Made by a program: the position numbers and the translations under genes
DNA from: Arachnopeziza araneosa
Lineage: Eukaryota > Ascomycota > Leotiomycetes > Helotiales > Arachnopezizaceae
Length of the DNA stretch: 64,000 bases
Direction of reading: 5' to 3'
Assembly: GCA_003988855.1 (NCBI GenBank)
Contig: QYAI01000024.1
Span: 1 to 64,000 of the forward strand
The notes under the pieces: model-generated
The model's input: only the letters and a program-made list of their open reading frames with translations
Databases searched by the model: none
Told to the model about the DNA's origin: nothing
Shown: piece by piece, positions 47,171 through 57,874 of the stretch
Position numbering within the stretch: position 1 is the first letter of the stretch
Layout of the letters: each line of letters starts with the position of its first letter

Positions 47171-47535
47171 GTACCATACCCAATGAGAGATGTTTTGCGA
47201 TGACTGTGCTGAGAGGATCTCGTACGATTCTGTGACCCTTTGATCCAGGAGAGCAGAAAGATTCGAGGTCTTGGCGACAGGCGACAGGCGACAAAAGCAA
47301 GAGTGAATCGATTGAGATTAGTGTCTTGAGAGAGTTCTTGACATCAGCCAGTCGCTGGTGGGAATCTCCGAATGACCCTTCACGCCACCTGGAGTTGCGA
47401 TCAGAGACGTCTCCCCGGATCGGCACCGGCGGCGCGCGCCGGAAGGTAGTTGATGCCGATCGGCAGGTGCAGACGACTTGGAATGGGCCGAGGGGGGGGG
47501 GGGTGGCGGTGAGACGGTGGGGGACTCGGAACAAG

Positions 47536-47605
47536 AAGCCCGAAGCAAGAAGCCCGAAGCAAGAAGCCCGAAGCAAGAAGCCCGAAGCAAGAAGCAAGAA
47601 GCAAG
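47536..47605. repeat. 14-bp tandem repeat, four units plus half units
   Basis: Four copies of AAGCCCGAAGCAAG (47536-47591), followed by 7-bp AAGCAAG half units. The 14-mer is itself two diverged 7-mers (AAGCCCG, AAGCAAG), so the array grew from a 7-bp repeat. Confidence 0.9.
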
Positions 47606-48264
47606 AAGTAAAGCCCGGGGGGGAGACACACGTGCCATGCAGAGCACCAGGTCAGGAAGGCGCAGAAGGGGGAAAGAAAGTGCAGAATCCGGTCGCACAA
47701 GCGGCGCTGCCCCGGATCCCCAGAGCTGGCGGGTTGGGCGTGAAGGTCACCCCAGATTCCGCAGGTGACCCGGCGTGCTGTCACCAGTCAGCCGCAAGGG
47801 AAACGTAAAAGAATCTAGGCCAAAAGCAATTTGGGCGCACGAATGCCTGGAAAGAGCTAGCGGCCGTCGCATTGGGAGCAGCCGCCAGCCAATAAGGAGG
47901 GGCAGCCGCAGCCAGGCGCGCCAATGAGGATGCGAGTCGCCGCTGGGCTCGTGACCCTTTCCTGACAGGAAAGAGCAGACTGGGCAGGAAGGGGCAGCCT
48001 GAGCAGGACAGCGTGTGATTGGCTTGGCCCAGCTGCTTTTTTCGCCAGAGGGGGGGGAGGGGGAGGAGACCGACTGCCTGAAGTGCGACGGTGACAGGGA
48101 ACCGAAGGTTTTTTTTTCTTCGGTGGCAGGGATCCAACCCCGCAAACCAAGATGGAACTGCGGGATGCGATGAGATGGGCGAGTGTGCCAATTCGACGGG
48201 TCGTACGCCGAAGAACACGGCTCCTCTCTGGGAGAACTCCTGCCCCAGACTTCCGTGCCACTTC

Positions 48265-48440
48265 ACCTCCTCTACCTCTGCCTCTCTACCTCTGCCTCTC
48301 TACCTCTCTGCCTCTCTGCCTCTCCGCCTCTCCGCCTCTCTGCCACTCCGCCTCACCTCACCTCACCTCACCTCACCTCGTCTACTTCGTATTCTACCTC
48401 TCTTTCTCTCCTCCTCTCCTCCTCTCCTCCTCTCCTGCAT
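48265..48440. repeat. pyrimidine-rich simple repeats
   Basis: Successive runs of TCTACCTCTGCC, (CTCACC)-type and (CTCCT)n units. They make Ser/Leu/Pro-rich apparent frames on the plus strand. The position, 200-380 bases before a start codon, suits a promoter or leader. Confidence 0.8.
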
Positions 48441-48641
48441 CTTCCTCTCTTCTTCCTTCTCCCCTTTCCAGCAGCAGCTTCAACTCTCCCAACTCTCCGC
48501 TGTCCAGCACCTGCCAAATGAGCGAGTGTTTCCAGGTCTTAATCTTCGTGGAAGAGATGAAGAGTCCAATCTAAAGGGGGAATCGATCTGGAATATCACG
48601 GACTAACCCATTTACCTACCTACGACCACCAACACGTGAGC

Positions 48642-49418
48642 ATGGTCTACATCTTCTGTGACCAGGACACTTGCAAAGAGAAAGAGGCGTTTACCTTCAC
48701 CTTCACGGCCGGCCCGTCCCTCAAGTTCTGCTTCGACGGCCCGTCGCCGTCGGTCCCCATCCTCACCAACCGGCCCTTCAAGCGCCGGAGAGCCCTCTCC
48801 GACGTCGATGGGGACGGCCTCTCGTGGAGGAAGAAGCGACGCTTGCGCTTACAGTTCATCACGTCCCGGCTCAGTCGTCCCTACTCTCAGCCGGCCTCGA
48901 ATATTGTAGACCGTGGCAGCTCCAAGATTGCCTTGTGGGGAGCCAAGCGCCGGCCACTGGGAAAGAACGTCCTCAGGAAGGCGGCCATCATGAATCGAGT
49001 ACGCATGCGGATGGATGCCGCCAAAGACTTCATGCGGCAGGAGCAGGAGTGGAGGAGCGGGAGATTGTCGCTGAAGGAACTGCTTCTCCAGAAGGCGAGA
49101 TGCCACGAGCTTCCACTCCTACCCTCACCACTCGGTCTCTCCAACTATGACGTCTTGGACCTAGAGGATGAGATGCTCGATGAGGGATACGAGGATGGTC
49201 TTGACCGTATCTCGTCCATCTATTCGGATTTCAATATCATGAGTCCGGATACGGGTGACAACAAGGATGATGCTTTCGAGTATCTCGATGCGTTGGATGG
49301 CATCTCTTCAAAATACCCGACGGATTCACCACCTTGTCCGCCACAGCAGGAGGACATTGTTGAGATCTTGAGAGAGGATATGCAAGAACAGAGTTATTTC
49401 ATAAGTTTTGCCGATTAG
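48642..49418 (+). CDS. conserved-looking basic hypothetical protein, 258 aa
   Basis: Single exon; I cannot assign a function. The N-terminus reads MVYIFCDQDTCKEKEAF. The central region (residues about 45-135) is very basic: RPFKRRRALSDVDGDGLSWRK, KKRRLRLQFITSRLSRPYS, VDRGSSKIALWGAKRRPLGKN and RKAAIMNRVRMRMD. The C-terminal third is acidic and helical (LDLEDEMLDEGYEDGLDRI, EDIVEILREDMQEQ). The basic core followed by an acidic tail suggests a nuclear or nucleic-acid-binding protein, and I recall similar blocks in other ascomycete hypotheticals, but this is memory, not a search. The ATG at 48642 is used; the frame is open slightly further upstream without an ATG. Confidence 0.7.
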   Translation: MVYIFCDQDTCKEKEAFTFTFTAGPSLKFCFDGPSPSVPILTNRPFKRRRALSDVDGDGLSWRKKRRLRLQFITSRLSRPYSQPASNIVDRGSSKIALWGAKRRPLGKNVLRKAAIMNRVRMRMDAAKDFMRQEQEWRSGRLSLKELLLQKARCHELPLLPSPLGLSNYDVLDLEDEMLDEGYEDGLDRISSIYSDFNIMSPDTGDNKDDAFEYLDALDGISSKYPTDSPPCPPQQEDIVEILREDMQEQSYFISFAD

Positions 49419-49526
49419 TCGGTCTATTTGGTTCTGGTCACGGTTTTGCATTGGTGTCGGTTGCATGGTCTCCCACAAAATTGTCAGCATGGTTAAGGAT
49501 GGGGCTTGGTTGGAAAAGGTGCATTT

Positions 49527-50182
49527 CTAAGGTTGCTGGAGTTTGACTGCGCGGTCTGCAGCGATGTCACACATAGCCTTAATGGTGTGAATCAGAATGA
49601 ACGTAGCATCCTTTGTCTGTAGCAAGCTTACCTTGATCGCCTCAGCTCTCTCAAGCTTGATATCCCCTCTGTCTATCCGTGCACGCATGTCTTCCATAAC
49701 CACCCGTCTCGACCTCCCATTCACGAACACGCTGTCGGTCATCAGAAAGTCACCTGCGAAGCCAGCTTCTCATCTCAGGCTTACACATATTTCAAGCCGG
49801 GGAAGGTCTCCTCGTACTCCTCGTTCAGGGCCCTCAGCCTCGCCGCCTGCTCCTCTCCACCGGCATTCAACTGGGCCTGCTCCGCCCTCGATGCCGCGCT
49901 GACCGTCTCCGTCTTCTTCTCCCCCAGCCGGGGATGGGCGCCCAGAATCTGGTCCAGCCAGGCCGTGTCGCTCGTCGAGGGGCTCGCGGACAGGTCCGTC
50001 AGCTGCACGCCCACGCTGGCGATGAGGTCGTGGTACGATGCGAACGCTTCCGTGTGCAGGAGGTCGATGGACAGCGTGTGCAGCGCGGTGCACCGCTCGA
50101 AGAGGGCATCCAGAACCCGCGCGCGCTCGCCGGTGGGCAGGGTCGGCACCGTCTCAATAGGGGGGAGCGTGAAGCCGGACAT
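49527..50182 (-). CDS. OHCU decarboxylase (urate degradation)
   Basis: 2-oxo-4-hydroxy-4-carboxy-5-ureidoimidazoline decarboxylase, the last step from urate to S-allantoin. Three exons, 50182-49785, 49731-49632 and 49577-49527, give 182 aa. Family blocks are LDALFERCTALHTLSI, LDQILGAHPRLGEKK (the AHPRLG motif), EEYEETFPGLKYVVFVNGRSR across the first junction, and EDMRARIDRGD. The last exon adds 16 residues (AMCDIAADRAVKLQQP). The active-site His conserved in bacterial UraD (in the LIxAHPxL region) is present. I see no peroxisomal targeting signal at the C-terminus. The gene is divergent from PRP19. Confidence 0.9.
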
Positions 50183-50429
50183 GGTCAGAGCGATTGGGAG
50201 TTTGCAGAGGGGACTTCTACGGTTTATCTTTATATATAGTGGGCTGTTCTCGTGCAAAACTTGTTTCTCTCTAGGTCGATCAGAAAGAGAATACGTGAGG
50301 GCGAGCCTATCATCGGAGGTCGGCGTTTGCAGAGGGTGAAGCGAGCGCGAGCGAAATTTCATGACCTCCAATCGTGCTTTCGGTCAAGTCGCGCCAGAGT
50401 GCAGAACCTAACTCCCGACGTGATTCAAG
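50183..50429. promoter_or_regulatory. bidirectional promoter OHCU decarboxylase / PRP19
   Basis: 247 bp separate the two divergent start codons. A TATATATA-like stretch lies near 50230. Co-regulation is not implied by function. Confidence 0.45.
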
Positions 50430-52054
50430 ATGCTGTGCTCAAGTAAGGCTGTTCAAATAACGTGGATCCATTGAGAAACAACACTAATTGTCATTCAGTT
50501 TCTGGCGAAGCTCCTCAGCATCCAGTCGCATCTTCAAAGTCTGGTAAGGCTCGTTACCTACGGATTCGAACGCACGAAACTGATGAGTTGTAGGCAATGT
50601 TTACGAGAAGCGCTTGATCGAGGCATATATTGCAGAGAATCATAAAGATCCTGTAAATGGAGAAGAACTCGAAACCGCGGACCTGATCGATCTCAAGTCT
50701 GCGAGAATCGCAATCCCTCGACCTCCTACCCTCACATCCATCCCCTCCCTCCTTTCAACCTTCCAAAACGAGTGGGATTCTTTGGCCCTCGAAACTTTTA
50801 CCTTGAGACAACAACTGCAACAGACGAGACAGGAGTTATCAACAGCGCTCTACCAACATGATGCTGCTGTAAGAGTTATAGTCCGTCTAACTAAGGAGCG
50901 CGACGAGGCCCGGGACGCGCTGTCGAAGGTCACGATTGGCGCTGGTAACGTAGGTAATGGAGATGCTATGCAGGTTGATAGCCAAGGCCTCCCAGAGGAT
51001 CTCGCCGCTAAGGTTGATGCTACACAAGAGACGTACGTATTGATCAAGTCATGGATAGTAGGGCTCTACTGACAACCGAATAGACTCTCAAAGAGCCGCC
51101 GAAAGCGTCCTGTACCAAAAGAGTGGGCTGATTCTGAGGTTATCGGAAGATACAACATAACTACCGCCTCAGAATCGCTATATCCAGGCTCGACTTCTCT
51201 AGCTCTACACGAAGCTGGCGAGCTTACTATTGTTGGTGGCTCCGAAGGTGTTGTGGGCATCTACTCAATCCCAGACAACAAAGTTCAGCAGTCGTTCAAG
51301 GCGGGCAGTGCTATCACTGATGCGGTTTGGTATGGCACTTCTCCTGTTGTTTCTACGTCTTCGGGGGCAGTAAGAATCTTTGGAGAGAAGGAAACAACAT
51401 TCTCATCGCACGCTGGTAGTGCTCATGGCCTAGCAATACATCCTAGCGGGGAGATTCTGGCGTCCGTTGGTGTTGACAAGAGCTTTGTTTTCTATGACCT
51501 TGAGGCCGCTAAGCCTGTCAGTCAAGTATACACAGACTCGGGTAAGTGCATTCAGAAACACTTGTTAATAGAGCTAATTCAAGATAGAACTGACTGTTGC
51601 TGCTTTCCATCCTGATGGTCATCTCTTCGCTGCTGGAGGAACCGACGGCCAGATCAAGCTCTTCCACGTCAAGACCGGAGAAAACGCCGCGGAGTTTGAT
51701 CTTGGAGGAGCAGTTCAGGACATCTCATTCTCGGAAAATGGTATTTGGTTTGCCGCTGTCGCAAAGGGCTCGAATAGCATCACGATTTTTGATCTACGGA
51801 AAGAAGGAGAAGCAGCCAAAGCGAAGGTTCTCGAGATTGGTGGCCAGGTCGACAGCATTCGCTGGGATTACACAGGCCAGTTTCTGGCTGCATCAGGTCC
51901 TCGAGGCCTCACCATTTCCCAGTACACCAAGTCCTCGAAATCTTGGGCGGATGTTATCAGCCTCGCAGTTCCGGCTACCGCCGTTGCCTGGGGACCTGAA
52001 GCGAAGTCCCTAGTCACGGTTAACAGTGATGGGATTGTAACGGTGTTGGGATGA
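50430..52054 (+). CDS. PRP19: Prp19 splicing factor, U-box ubiquitin ligase
   Basis: Core of the NineTeen complex that activates the spliceosome. Five exons, 50430-50442 (13 nt), 50499-50543, 50594-51032, 51084-51541 and 51588-52054, give 473 aa. The U-box occupies residues 1-56 and exists only after joining the first three exons: MLCSISGEAPQHPVASSKSGNVYEKRLIEAYI. A coiled-coil tetramerisation segment follows (LETFTLRQQLQQTRQELSTALYQHDAA). The C-terminal half is a WD40 propeller (SAHGLAIHPSGEILASVGVDKS, VAAFHPDGHLFAAGGTDGQIKLF, VDSIRWDYTGQFLAASGPRGL). The 13-nt first coding exon fixes the start codon. Confidence 0.95.
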
Positions 52055-52667
52055 TAGAAAACGAGCATGGCGTTTATTAGGTTAAGAAAGGGTGGCTCTG
52101 GATGGGACACCCTTTCTTACTTGTAATTCTAAGAAAAGCATAGCAGGAATATCAAAGTATCAAGGGTTATCGCAGAGAATTTTCTGCCGGCGTTATATGA
52201 CTGGCAGAATTGACTGGTATCAAGTTTATTCTTTATTTGTCTGGGCGTATTGTCTTGTAACAAGCTACCAGTGGCAAATTGATGAGAAAGCAAGAACAAG
52301 GACGCTTACTCAAGTAGCTACACCCACGTGACGCCTTAGAAATCACATCATGATATGCGGTGAAAAGATAAGGCTGTATGTATTCTTCCCAACCTTCTCA
52401 CACCAAGGATTTGTTGACTCGAGAAAGATTGTTCGGTTAGGTGATGATGTTCTGGGCGGCTAATCCCTGCGTGCACGTAACTCCGAACCTAAACACTCCA
52501 ACAACCCGAAATAGGCGTGAACCACTTCAGTCCCTCCAACTCTAAACAACTTCGCCTTTCGTACTCACCATACCACAATTCTATACGACGACAATCCCCT
52601 AAATCGAGCGAGTGCACCCATTTCCCTGATCTATCAAACCAAACCTGCCAGCTTAAGTCTCCTTGTT
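52055..52667. other. intergenic region, promoter of the SIM-RING gene
   Basis: No gene supported. A CACGTGAC word occurs near 52325. Frames of 79 codons or fewer lack motifs. Confidence 0.5.
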
Positions 52668-53858
52668 ATGGACGGCTTCCATAATCGCCACAAGGTACAT
52701 TCATCTCCCACTACCTTTGAACATTTCTGACTTGATTACCGAAACAGAGGTCGTTCACCGAAATGTCACACCCCGATACTCTATCACCATCGCCTCACAA
52801 CTTCGGAGACTCCGCAACACCAAATCTCTTCCCTCCCTCGCGACTGCATTCCGCGCCGTCTAACGATTCCTACACCTTCCACGAACTCTTTGAAAGACGA
52901 CGTACCCCACACCCACACAATAACTACAACTTAGGCTCACAAGAAATGGCGGACCGCTCGCAGTCCCAGCCGCGACCACGGCTTGAGCATCGAGCCTCCC
53001 AGACCATCATCGATCTTACAGACGATGTTGAGGAAGAGCCCGTCCCACGACATCCTACCGGTCGAGCACAGCTGCGACGAAGTGATGCTATAAACCTGGG
53101 GGGTCTTATCGATCTCACTGACGATAACGACGATGATGTTGTGATTACAGGAGAACGATTAAACCCTGCTCCCCGTCCAGCGCCTGCTGCTGCACCAACA
53201 CGTATACCGGCACTAGTACCAGCTTTTCATGCTGCTCGGATACCCTCACCAGGACTTTTCTTACCATTGGATGCAGGAGATGCTGCACGTCTCTTTGTTG
53301 GGCATGGAACACGGTTTGGAAGCTTTTTGGCCAATTTTCCATTTCTTGGTGGTGGTGGCGGGGTCGCTGGAGTACAACCAATGCCTGTTGCTATGGATTA
53401 TGAACATGTTCCCTTCCAGAACAGAAAACCTGAGCACGTCGCCCCCCCAACTGCGAGAGATAACTTCACTCGCTCCCCTGCTGAAGGAGACACCATTATT
53501 TGTCCTAGCTGTGAGGAAGAGCTGATTCACAACAAGGAAGACGAGGAGCTGGTTACGAAGAAAAATGGCAAGCCACTAAGCAGGAAGGACAGAGAAGAAC
53601 ATCCGTTCTGGGCAATAAAAGAGTGTGGGCATGTAAGTTTGTTAGGTGTCTACTTGATTTGATATACTCATCGTTACATAGGTTTATTGCAATTCCTGCT
53701 TCCAACGTCGCACACAAATTGGTTCCTTCCGAGAAAGACCGGGGTCATCGAATGGCCGTTCTTCAAAGAGTAGTGCAAAGAAAATCATCTTGTGCTCGGT
53801 CGAGGACTGTGATTCGGATGTCAAGAACAAGGATAAATGGGTTGGCATCTTCCTCTAA
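52668..53858 (+). CDS. SIM-RING protein, likely SUMO-targeted ubiquitin ligase (Slx5/Rfp1-like)
   Basis: Three exons, 52668-52694, 52748-53632 and 53682-53858, give 362 aa. Two clear SUMO-interaction motifs with acidic flanks are present: TIIDLTDD (95-102) and GLIDLTDD (128-135), plus a weaker DVVITG (139-144). The middle is Pro/Ala-rich. The C-terminal RING has ligands C261, C264, C302, H304, C307, C310, C342 and C347; the second ligand pair CGH/VYCNSC spans the last splice junction. The protein ends 15 residues after the last Cys, as in Rfp1-type proteins. Together these features match fungal SUMO-targeted ubiquitin ligase subunits that ubiquitylate SUMO-modified nuclear proteins. The long loop between the first two ligand pairs is unusual for a canonical RING. 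Assignment to Slx5/Rfp1 rather than another nuclear RING protein is inference. Confidence 0.8.
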
Positions 53859-56377
53859 GCGATTCAAGCTCACCAAAAGTCACATTTCGTGACTTTCTCA
53901 CCCTCATCCGATGTACTATACCGACCATTCAATGGACTGTCGAAGATCCGGTCGGAAGGATTTCATCTTCTTTGTGCATCATAATAAGGCATTGGTGGCT
54001 CTCTAAATATCGCATAGCATGGCGTTACGGGATTTGTCTAGCGGTTAGAGTAAGGGCTGGAGTGAATATTCGGTGCCTAACTGGGATGGCTTTCAGTCCA
54101 AGAGATGTATGATTGATGCCTAGCGATGCACATAGCGTTCGGTCTACCATAAATAATTCTCGGTCACTGTACGAGGTCAATCCCTTGAATCAATAATTGT
54201 CTGTGACACATGCAGACTTTGTACTGCGATACTTGGTGTCTCTTGTCTTGTAGAGCAAAACAGATATTAAGGTGGTTGCCTGAGTTGCCAGAGTTGCCAA
54301 GCACTTCAAACCTCTGTAGTTTTTCCCTCAGTTTTACACTCGAGATAGCTTGTGTTTTTTTGAATATTTGAAACTTCATTTGCATTACAGTACAGATGTC
54401 ATCGCACAGAGTTCTGCATTTCTCGGAGACATTTACGTTGAGCCAAGCTGCATCTACGATAGTTATTTGCTTGAACCATTGCGGGCTTGGGTCTGATATG
54501 CCGTCCATCCCGAGTCTCCTGATCAGAGCGGGAAAAGAGCAAGACACCTGAGATGCACGCCTGTGGTTTATGAACCGACCTGGAGGTCTGAGCAGTTCCC
54601 CGTGCCACATGCCCGGACGATGGTTCGATCGCCGATTCACAAGAGAGAGCTCCAGTGTTTCTCTCCCCGAGTCCTTGCAATCGTAAACTGCGATGTCCAA
54701 CCCGCTTTGCAGTTGCATTTCTTTTCCTTTCCGTGTTTATTTTGTTTGTTCCGCTTGGATCTTTTGGCATTCTCCTCTGGAGAAATGAGTAGAAGGTCGT
54801 AGGGTTGTTGAGGCAGAAGAAGGAGATGGAGCGGTGGGAGAAAATAGGAGGAGAGCGGGCATGAGCACGCAAGAGCTCACATCCAGTCTGGCGGAAGACG
54901 TAGAGAGCTTTGGAACGGAGCAAGGAATCCCCTAGTCGTATGCCGGGAATTTTATTTGAGTGTGCAAAGTCCTTTGTGATAAAATCAAGTGCGAGCTCGT
55001 GCTGTAAGATCTTCTTCCCCTTGCCTTGAAGGATTCGATAAGCGAGAGGAGAACTCCTCGAGGAACCAGTCTCTCTACTTGTTGCCTCTTTTAAAATCTT
55101 GATAGATCCAGTCTCTTGTGGCATGATTACTATGTCGAGGCAAGAATCTAGAATCCAGCAGTGCAACCCCCCGTGGTCAAGATCAGCGGCACCTAGCAAC
55201 GCGCCTCGCTTAATTAGCTGGAATAGTCGAGGGAAAAAACATTCGCGCCCAAAAAAAAGCGAAAAAATTGAGAAGAAAAAAGTCGAGAAAAGAAAGGAGA
55301 AAGAAAACAAAACAATGTTGGAAAAAAAATTCAATTGGGATAAAAAAGCAAAAAAGAAGGCCCGTAGGCTCAAGAACAACGACAAAATCTCTCCTATGTC
55401 CCTATGTCACTTGAAAGCTCCTACAGAGCCTGGTGGCGATGATGTTTTTAGATGGGGACCGATAAGAGGTGACAGCCATTATGCCTTAAGACTCGTGCAA
55501 GGAGTGTATGTTCCATGGATTGCAGGAACCGGTTGTAAAAAAAAAATATATTCTACGTGGATGATCTCCCAAGACGCTCTCCACAAGGGTTCAATATAAT
55601 ATTCACTTACGCAAGGCCCAGGTCACCAAAGTGGAAGTCGATGGCAAGCAGACAGATGTATGGTTCGAATTCCAAGAGCCTGGTGGATTACAAAACTTTC
55701 TTGCGAGCTTACCCAACAAGGTCCCCTTGGAGGGACTGAAAAAACCTCCACACACCTGGGGGTATGGAAAGTTACCCTGGGAAGGCATGGGGAAGAGGAG
55801 AATGTACGATTAGATGGTTGCGAAAGATCCTTGGAGTCATTCTCGAGCGGCTCATGGTCGTGTATGGCGATTGGAAAGTAAATCGAGCATGTTTGGAATA
55901 GGCCGGGGGGTTACCACCTGAGCGTTTGACTTGTAATGTACGGATACATGCAGATATGGAGCGGGCGAAGGGGAGGAGTGCACGGAAAGAAGACTTGGTA
56001 TGGACTACTTTTGTATGGGTAATTCTTGTCTGGATAAGAAAAAAACCAAAAAACCCAAAAAACCCCCCCCCAAAAAAAGAGGCCAGCATCATGAACAAGT
56101 GACTGCGCAACCCCAAGCCGAACACTAGTATCAAGCTAGGTGTTTCATCGTATTGTACTAAAGTCATCTTCCTTAAAGCTCTTACTAATGTGGTAGATTG
56201 GGACGAGGAAGTTCTCATCACCTATCGGAAATTTGGCTCACAGATTCGATGCACGTTTCATGGTACAACAGAGTCTAAGCTACCGCGAGCTCATCGTTGA
56301 ATTAGATCACTTTATTCTTGCCAATAGTTATTGTGAAGATGGCTGGAAGTAGTATCTTTTTATTGTCTCAGGTATAC
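53859..56377. other. 2.5-kb gene-poor region with A-rich tract
   Basis: No gene I can support. A 328-codon minus-strand frame (54399-55385) starts inside an A-rich tract (about 55235-55360) and has no domain-like sequence. Homopolymer runs occur near 56038-56080. Position 54029-54060 has a D-arm-like tRNA piece without a matching B box. Possibly 3' regions of flanking genes plus decayed sequence. Confidence 0.45.
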
Positions 56378-57874
56378 TTACAGTTTTGCAAAGACTGTCC
56401 CTACTGTTCCACTCCCTTCAACCAACGTGCTCTTCTCCCTCACCCAAGCATTCAATCCCCTCCGTCCATTCTCCACACCCATACCGCTCATCTTCCAGCC
56501 GCCTACGCTCATCTCCGCCGGACTCTCCCCCCACGTATTGATCCAAGTGATCCCGGCTTCTAATTTACTGATCACTTGATGACATTGATTGATATCTTTT
56601 CCGAAAACACCAGCAGCGAGACCAAGCTTAGTATTATTTGCTCGAGCAATTACTTCGTCGACAGAATTGTAGGAAAGAATGCACAGAACTGGCCCAAAAA
56701 TCTCCTCTGTCGTGATTTTCATGGAGTCTGTGCAATCTGTGAAGACAGTGGGTTGAACCCAGAACCCCTTTCCATAGCCTGCTGGAAGGTTGCTTGGTTG
56801 AGAAGGACCACCGTGTATGAGCTTGGCTTTGTCAACCGTGATCCCATGATGTATGTAAGCCAGGACTTTCTTGTAATGCACTTCTGAGACTAGAGGTCCG
56901 AAGTTGCTATTAGGATCCATTGGCTCAAGCGAGCGGATGCATTCCATTTTTTCGAGTAAACGTTTTTCAAAAGCTGACTTTAAGGTCTTGGGGACGAAGA
57001 CTCGAGTGCCATTGGTACACACCTGGCCTGTTGAAAAGAAATTCGCCATCATAGCCCCATCTACAGCATGTTCGATGTCTGTATCAGGTAGAATGATGAG
57101 AGGACTTTTTCCACCAAGCTCCATCGTTACGTACTTCATTCCTCCAGCGGCCGACGCTGCAACAATCTGGCCTGTGGAGACTTGTCCAGTGAAGCTGACT
57201 TTAGAAATAGCTGGATGTGATGTGAGATATCCTCCAACTGCTCCATTTCCATGGATAATATTGAATACTCCAGGTGGCACACCAGCTTCCGTATAAATTT
57301 GAGCAAGTACCTGTCCATGTAACGGGGTAACTTCAGAAGGTTTATAGACCATACAATTACCAGCGGCGAGACATGGAGCTGATTTCCACAATGCAATCTG
57401 AATTGGATAGTTCCAGGCTCCAATACCGACACATACTCCCAGAGCTTCTTTCTTGGTATATATCCAAGCATCCGGTCTCAGCTGTGTGGTCTCACCATTC
57501 ATGCCACCACTCGCCACAAGGTTGGCGAAGTATTCCAGCACATCTGCGCCAGTGACTACATCTACCGTACTGGTTTCTGAAAATGGCTTCCCAGTATCGT
57601 GAGTCTCAACTTTAGCAATCTCGTCATTTCGAGCTCGGAGGAGCTCAACAGCTTTCAGCAGAATGCGGGAACGAATGAGAGGTGGCGTTAGAGACCACGA
57701 AGGAAAGGCTGCCTTTGCTGCGGCTACAGCAGAGTCCACATCGGATTCTGAGGCTGCATGTACGTCTGCTAATGCTGCTCCTGTTGAAGGGTCGACTGTC
57801 TTGAAGGTCTTCCCCGAGCTGGCTTTCTGGACTCTCCCATCATAATACAGTTGCTGAGCTGGATATGAAGCCAT
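56378..57874 (-). CDS. betaine aldehyde dehydrogenase
   Basis: NAD(P)+-dependent aldehyde dehydrogenase; from sequence style and its neighbour, the likely reaction is betaine aldehyde to glycine betaine. Single exon, 498 aa, full length for the family. Catalytic Cys286 lies in STGQVCTNGTRVFVPK and the general base Glu252 in TMELGGKSPLI. The N-D-oxyanion Asn is in GIGAWNYPIQIALWKSAPCLAAGN, and Lys178 in VYKPSEVTPLHG. EEIFGPVLCIL and the final GMGVENGRRGLNAWVREKS complete the profile. The sequence resembles BADH more than generic ALDH (GAWNYPIQIALWK). No targeting signal. The gene is divergent from choline oxidase with 711 bp between starts. Confidence 0.92.
   Translation of the reverse strand: MASYPAQQLYYDGRVQKASSGKTFKTVDPSTGAALADVHAASESDVDSAVAAAKAAFPSWSLTPPLIRSRILLKAVELLRARNDEIAKVETHDTGKPFSETSTVDVVTGADVLEYFANLVASGGMNGETTQLRPDAWIYTKKEALGVCVGIGAWNYPIQIALWKSAPCLAAGNCMVYKPSEVTPLHGQVLAQIYTEAGVPPGVFNIIHGNGAVGGYLTSHPAISKVSFTGQVSTGQIVAASAAGGMKYVTMELGGKSPLIILPDTDIEHAVDGAMMANFFSTGQVCTNGTRVFVPKTLKSAFEKRLLEKMECIRSLEPMDPNSNFGPLVSEVHYKKVLAYIHHGITVDKAKLIHGGPSQPSNLPAGYGKGFWVQPTVFTDCTDSMKITTEEIFGPVLCILSYNSVDEVIARANNTKLGLAAGVFGKDINQCHQVISKLEAGITWINTWGESPAEMSVGGWKMSGMGVENGRRGLNAWVREKSTLVEGSGTVGTVFAKL

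Larger units (their letters stand above)
47171..48641. other. intergenic region with tandem and pyrimidine repeats
   Basis: No gene supported. It contains 14-bp tandem units (47536-47591), long C/T-rich runs at 48260-48475 that look like a promoter pyrimidine tract, and a CACGTG box at 48633-48638 just before the next start. Long open frames on both strands here (to 171 codons) are products of the repeats. Confidence 0.55.

Noticed and set aside
47318..48266. Several 96-161 codon frames on both strands with Leu/Ala/Arg or Ser/Pro repeats
   Set aside because: They are translations of the 14-bp tandem array and the pyrimidine runs.
49770..50339. Overlapping 100-124 codon frames across the OHCU decarboxylase gene
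   Set aside because: GC-rich shadows of the coding strand; the spliced OHCU protein explains the region.
50558..50570. Reverse B-box-like GGATTCGAACG
   Set aside because: Lies inside a PRP19 intron with one mismatch and no tRNA fold around it.
54029..54060. tRNA-like D-arm (TCTAGCGGTTAGAG)
   Set aside because: No B box or complementary acceptor stem follows at the right distance, so it is not a tRNA gene.
54399..55385. 328-codon minus-strand frame
   Set aside because: Its Phe/Leu-rich beginning is the translation of an A-rich tract on the plus strand, and the rest has no domain, motif or splice-supported extension.
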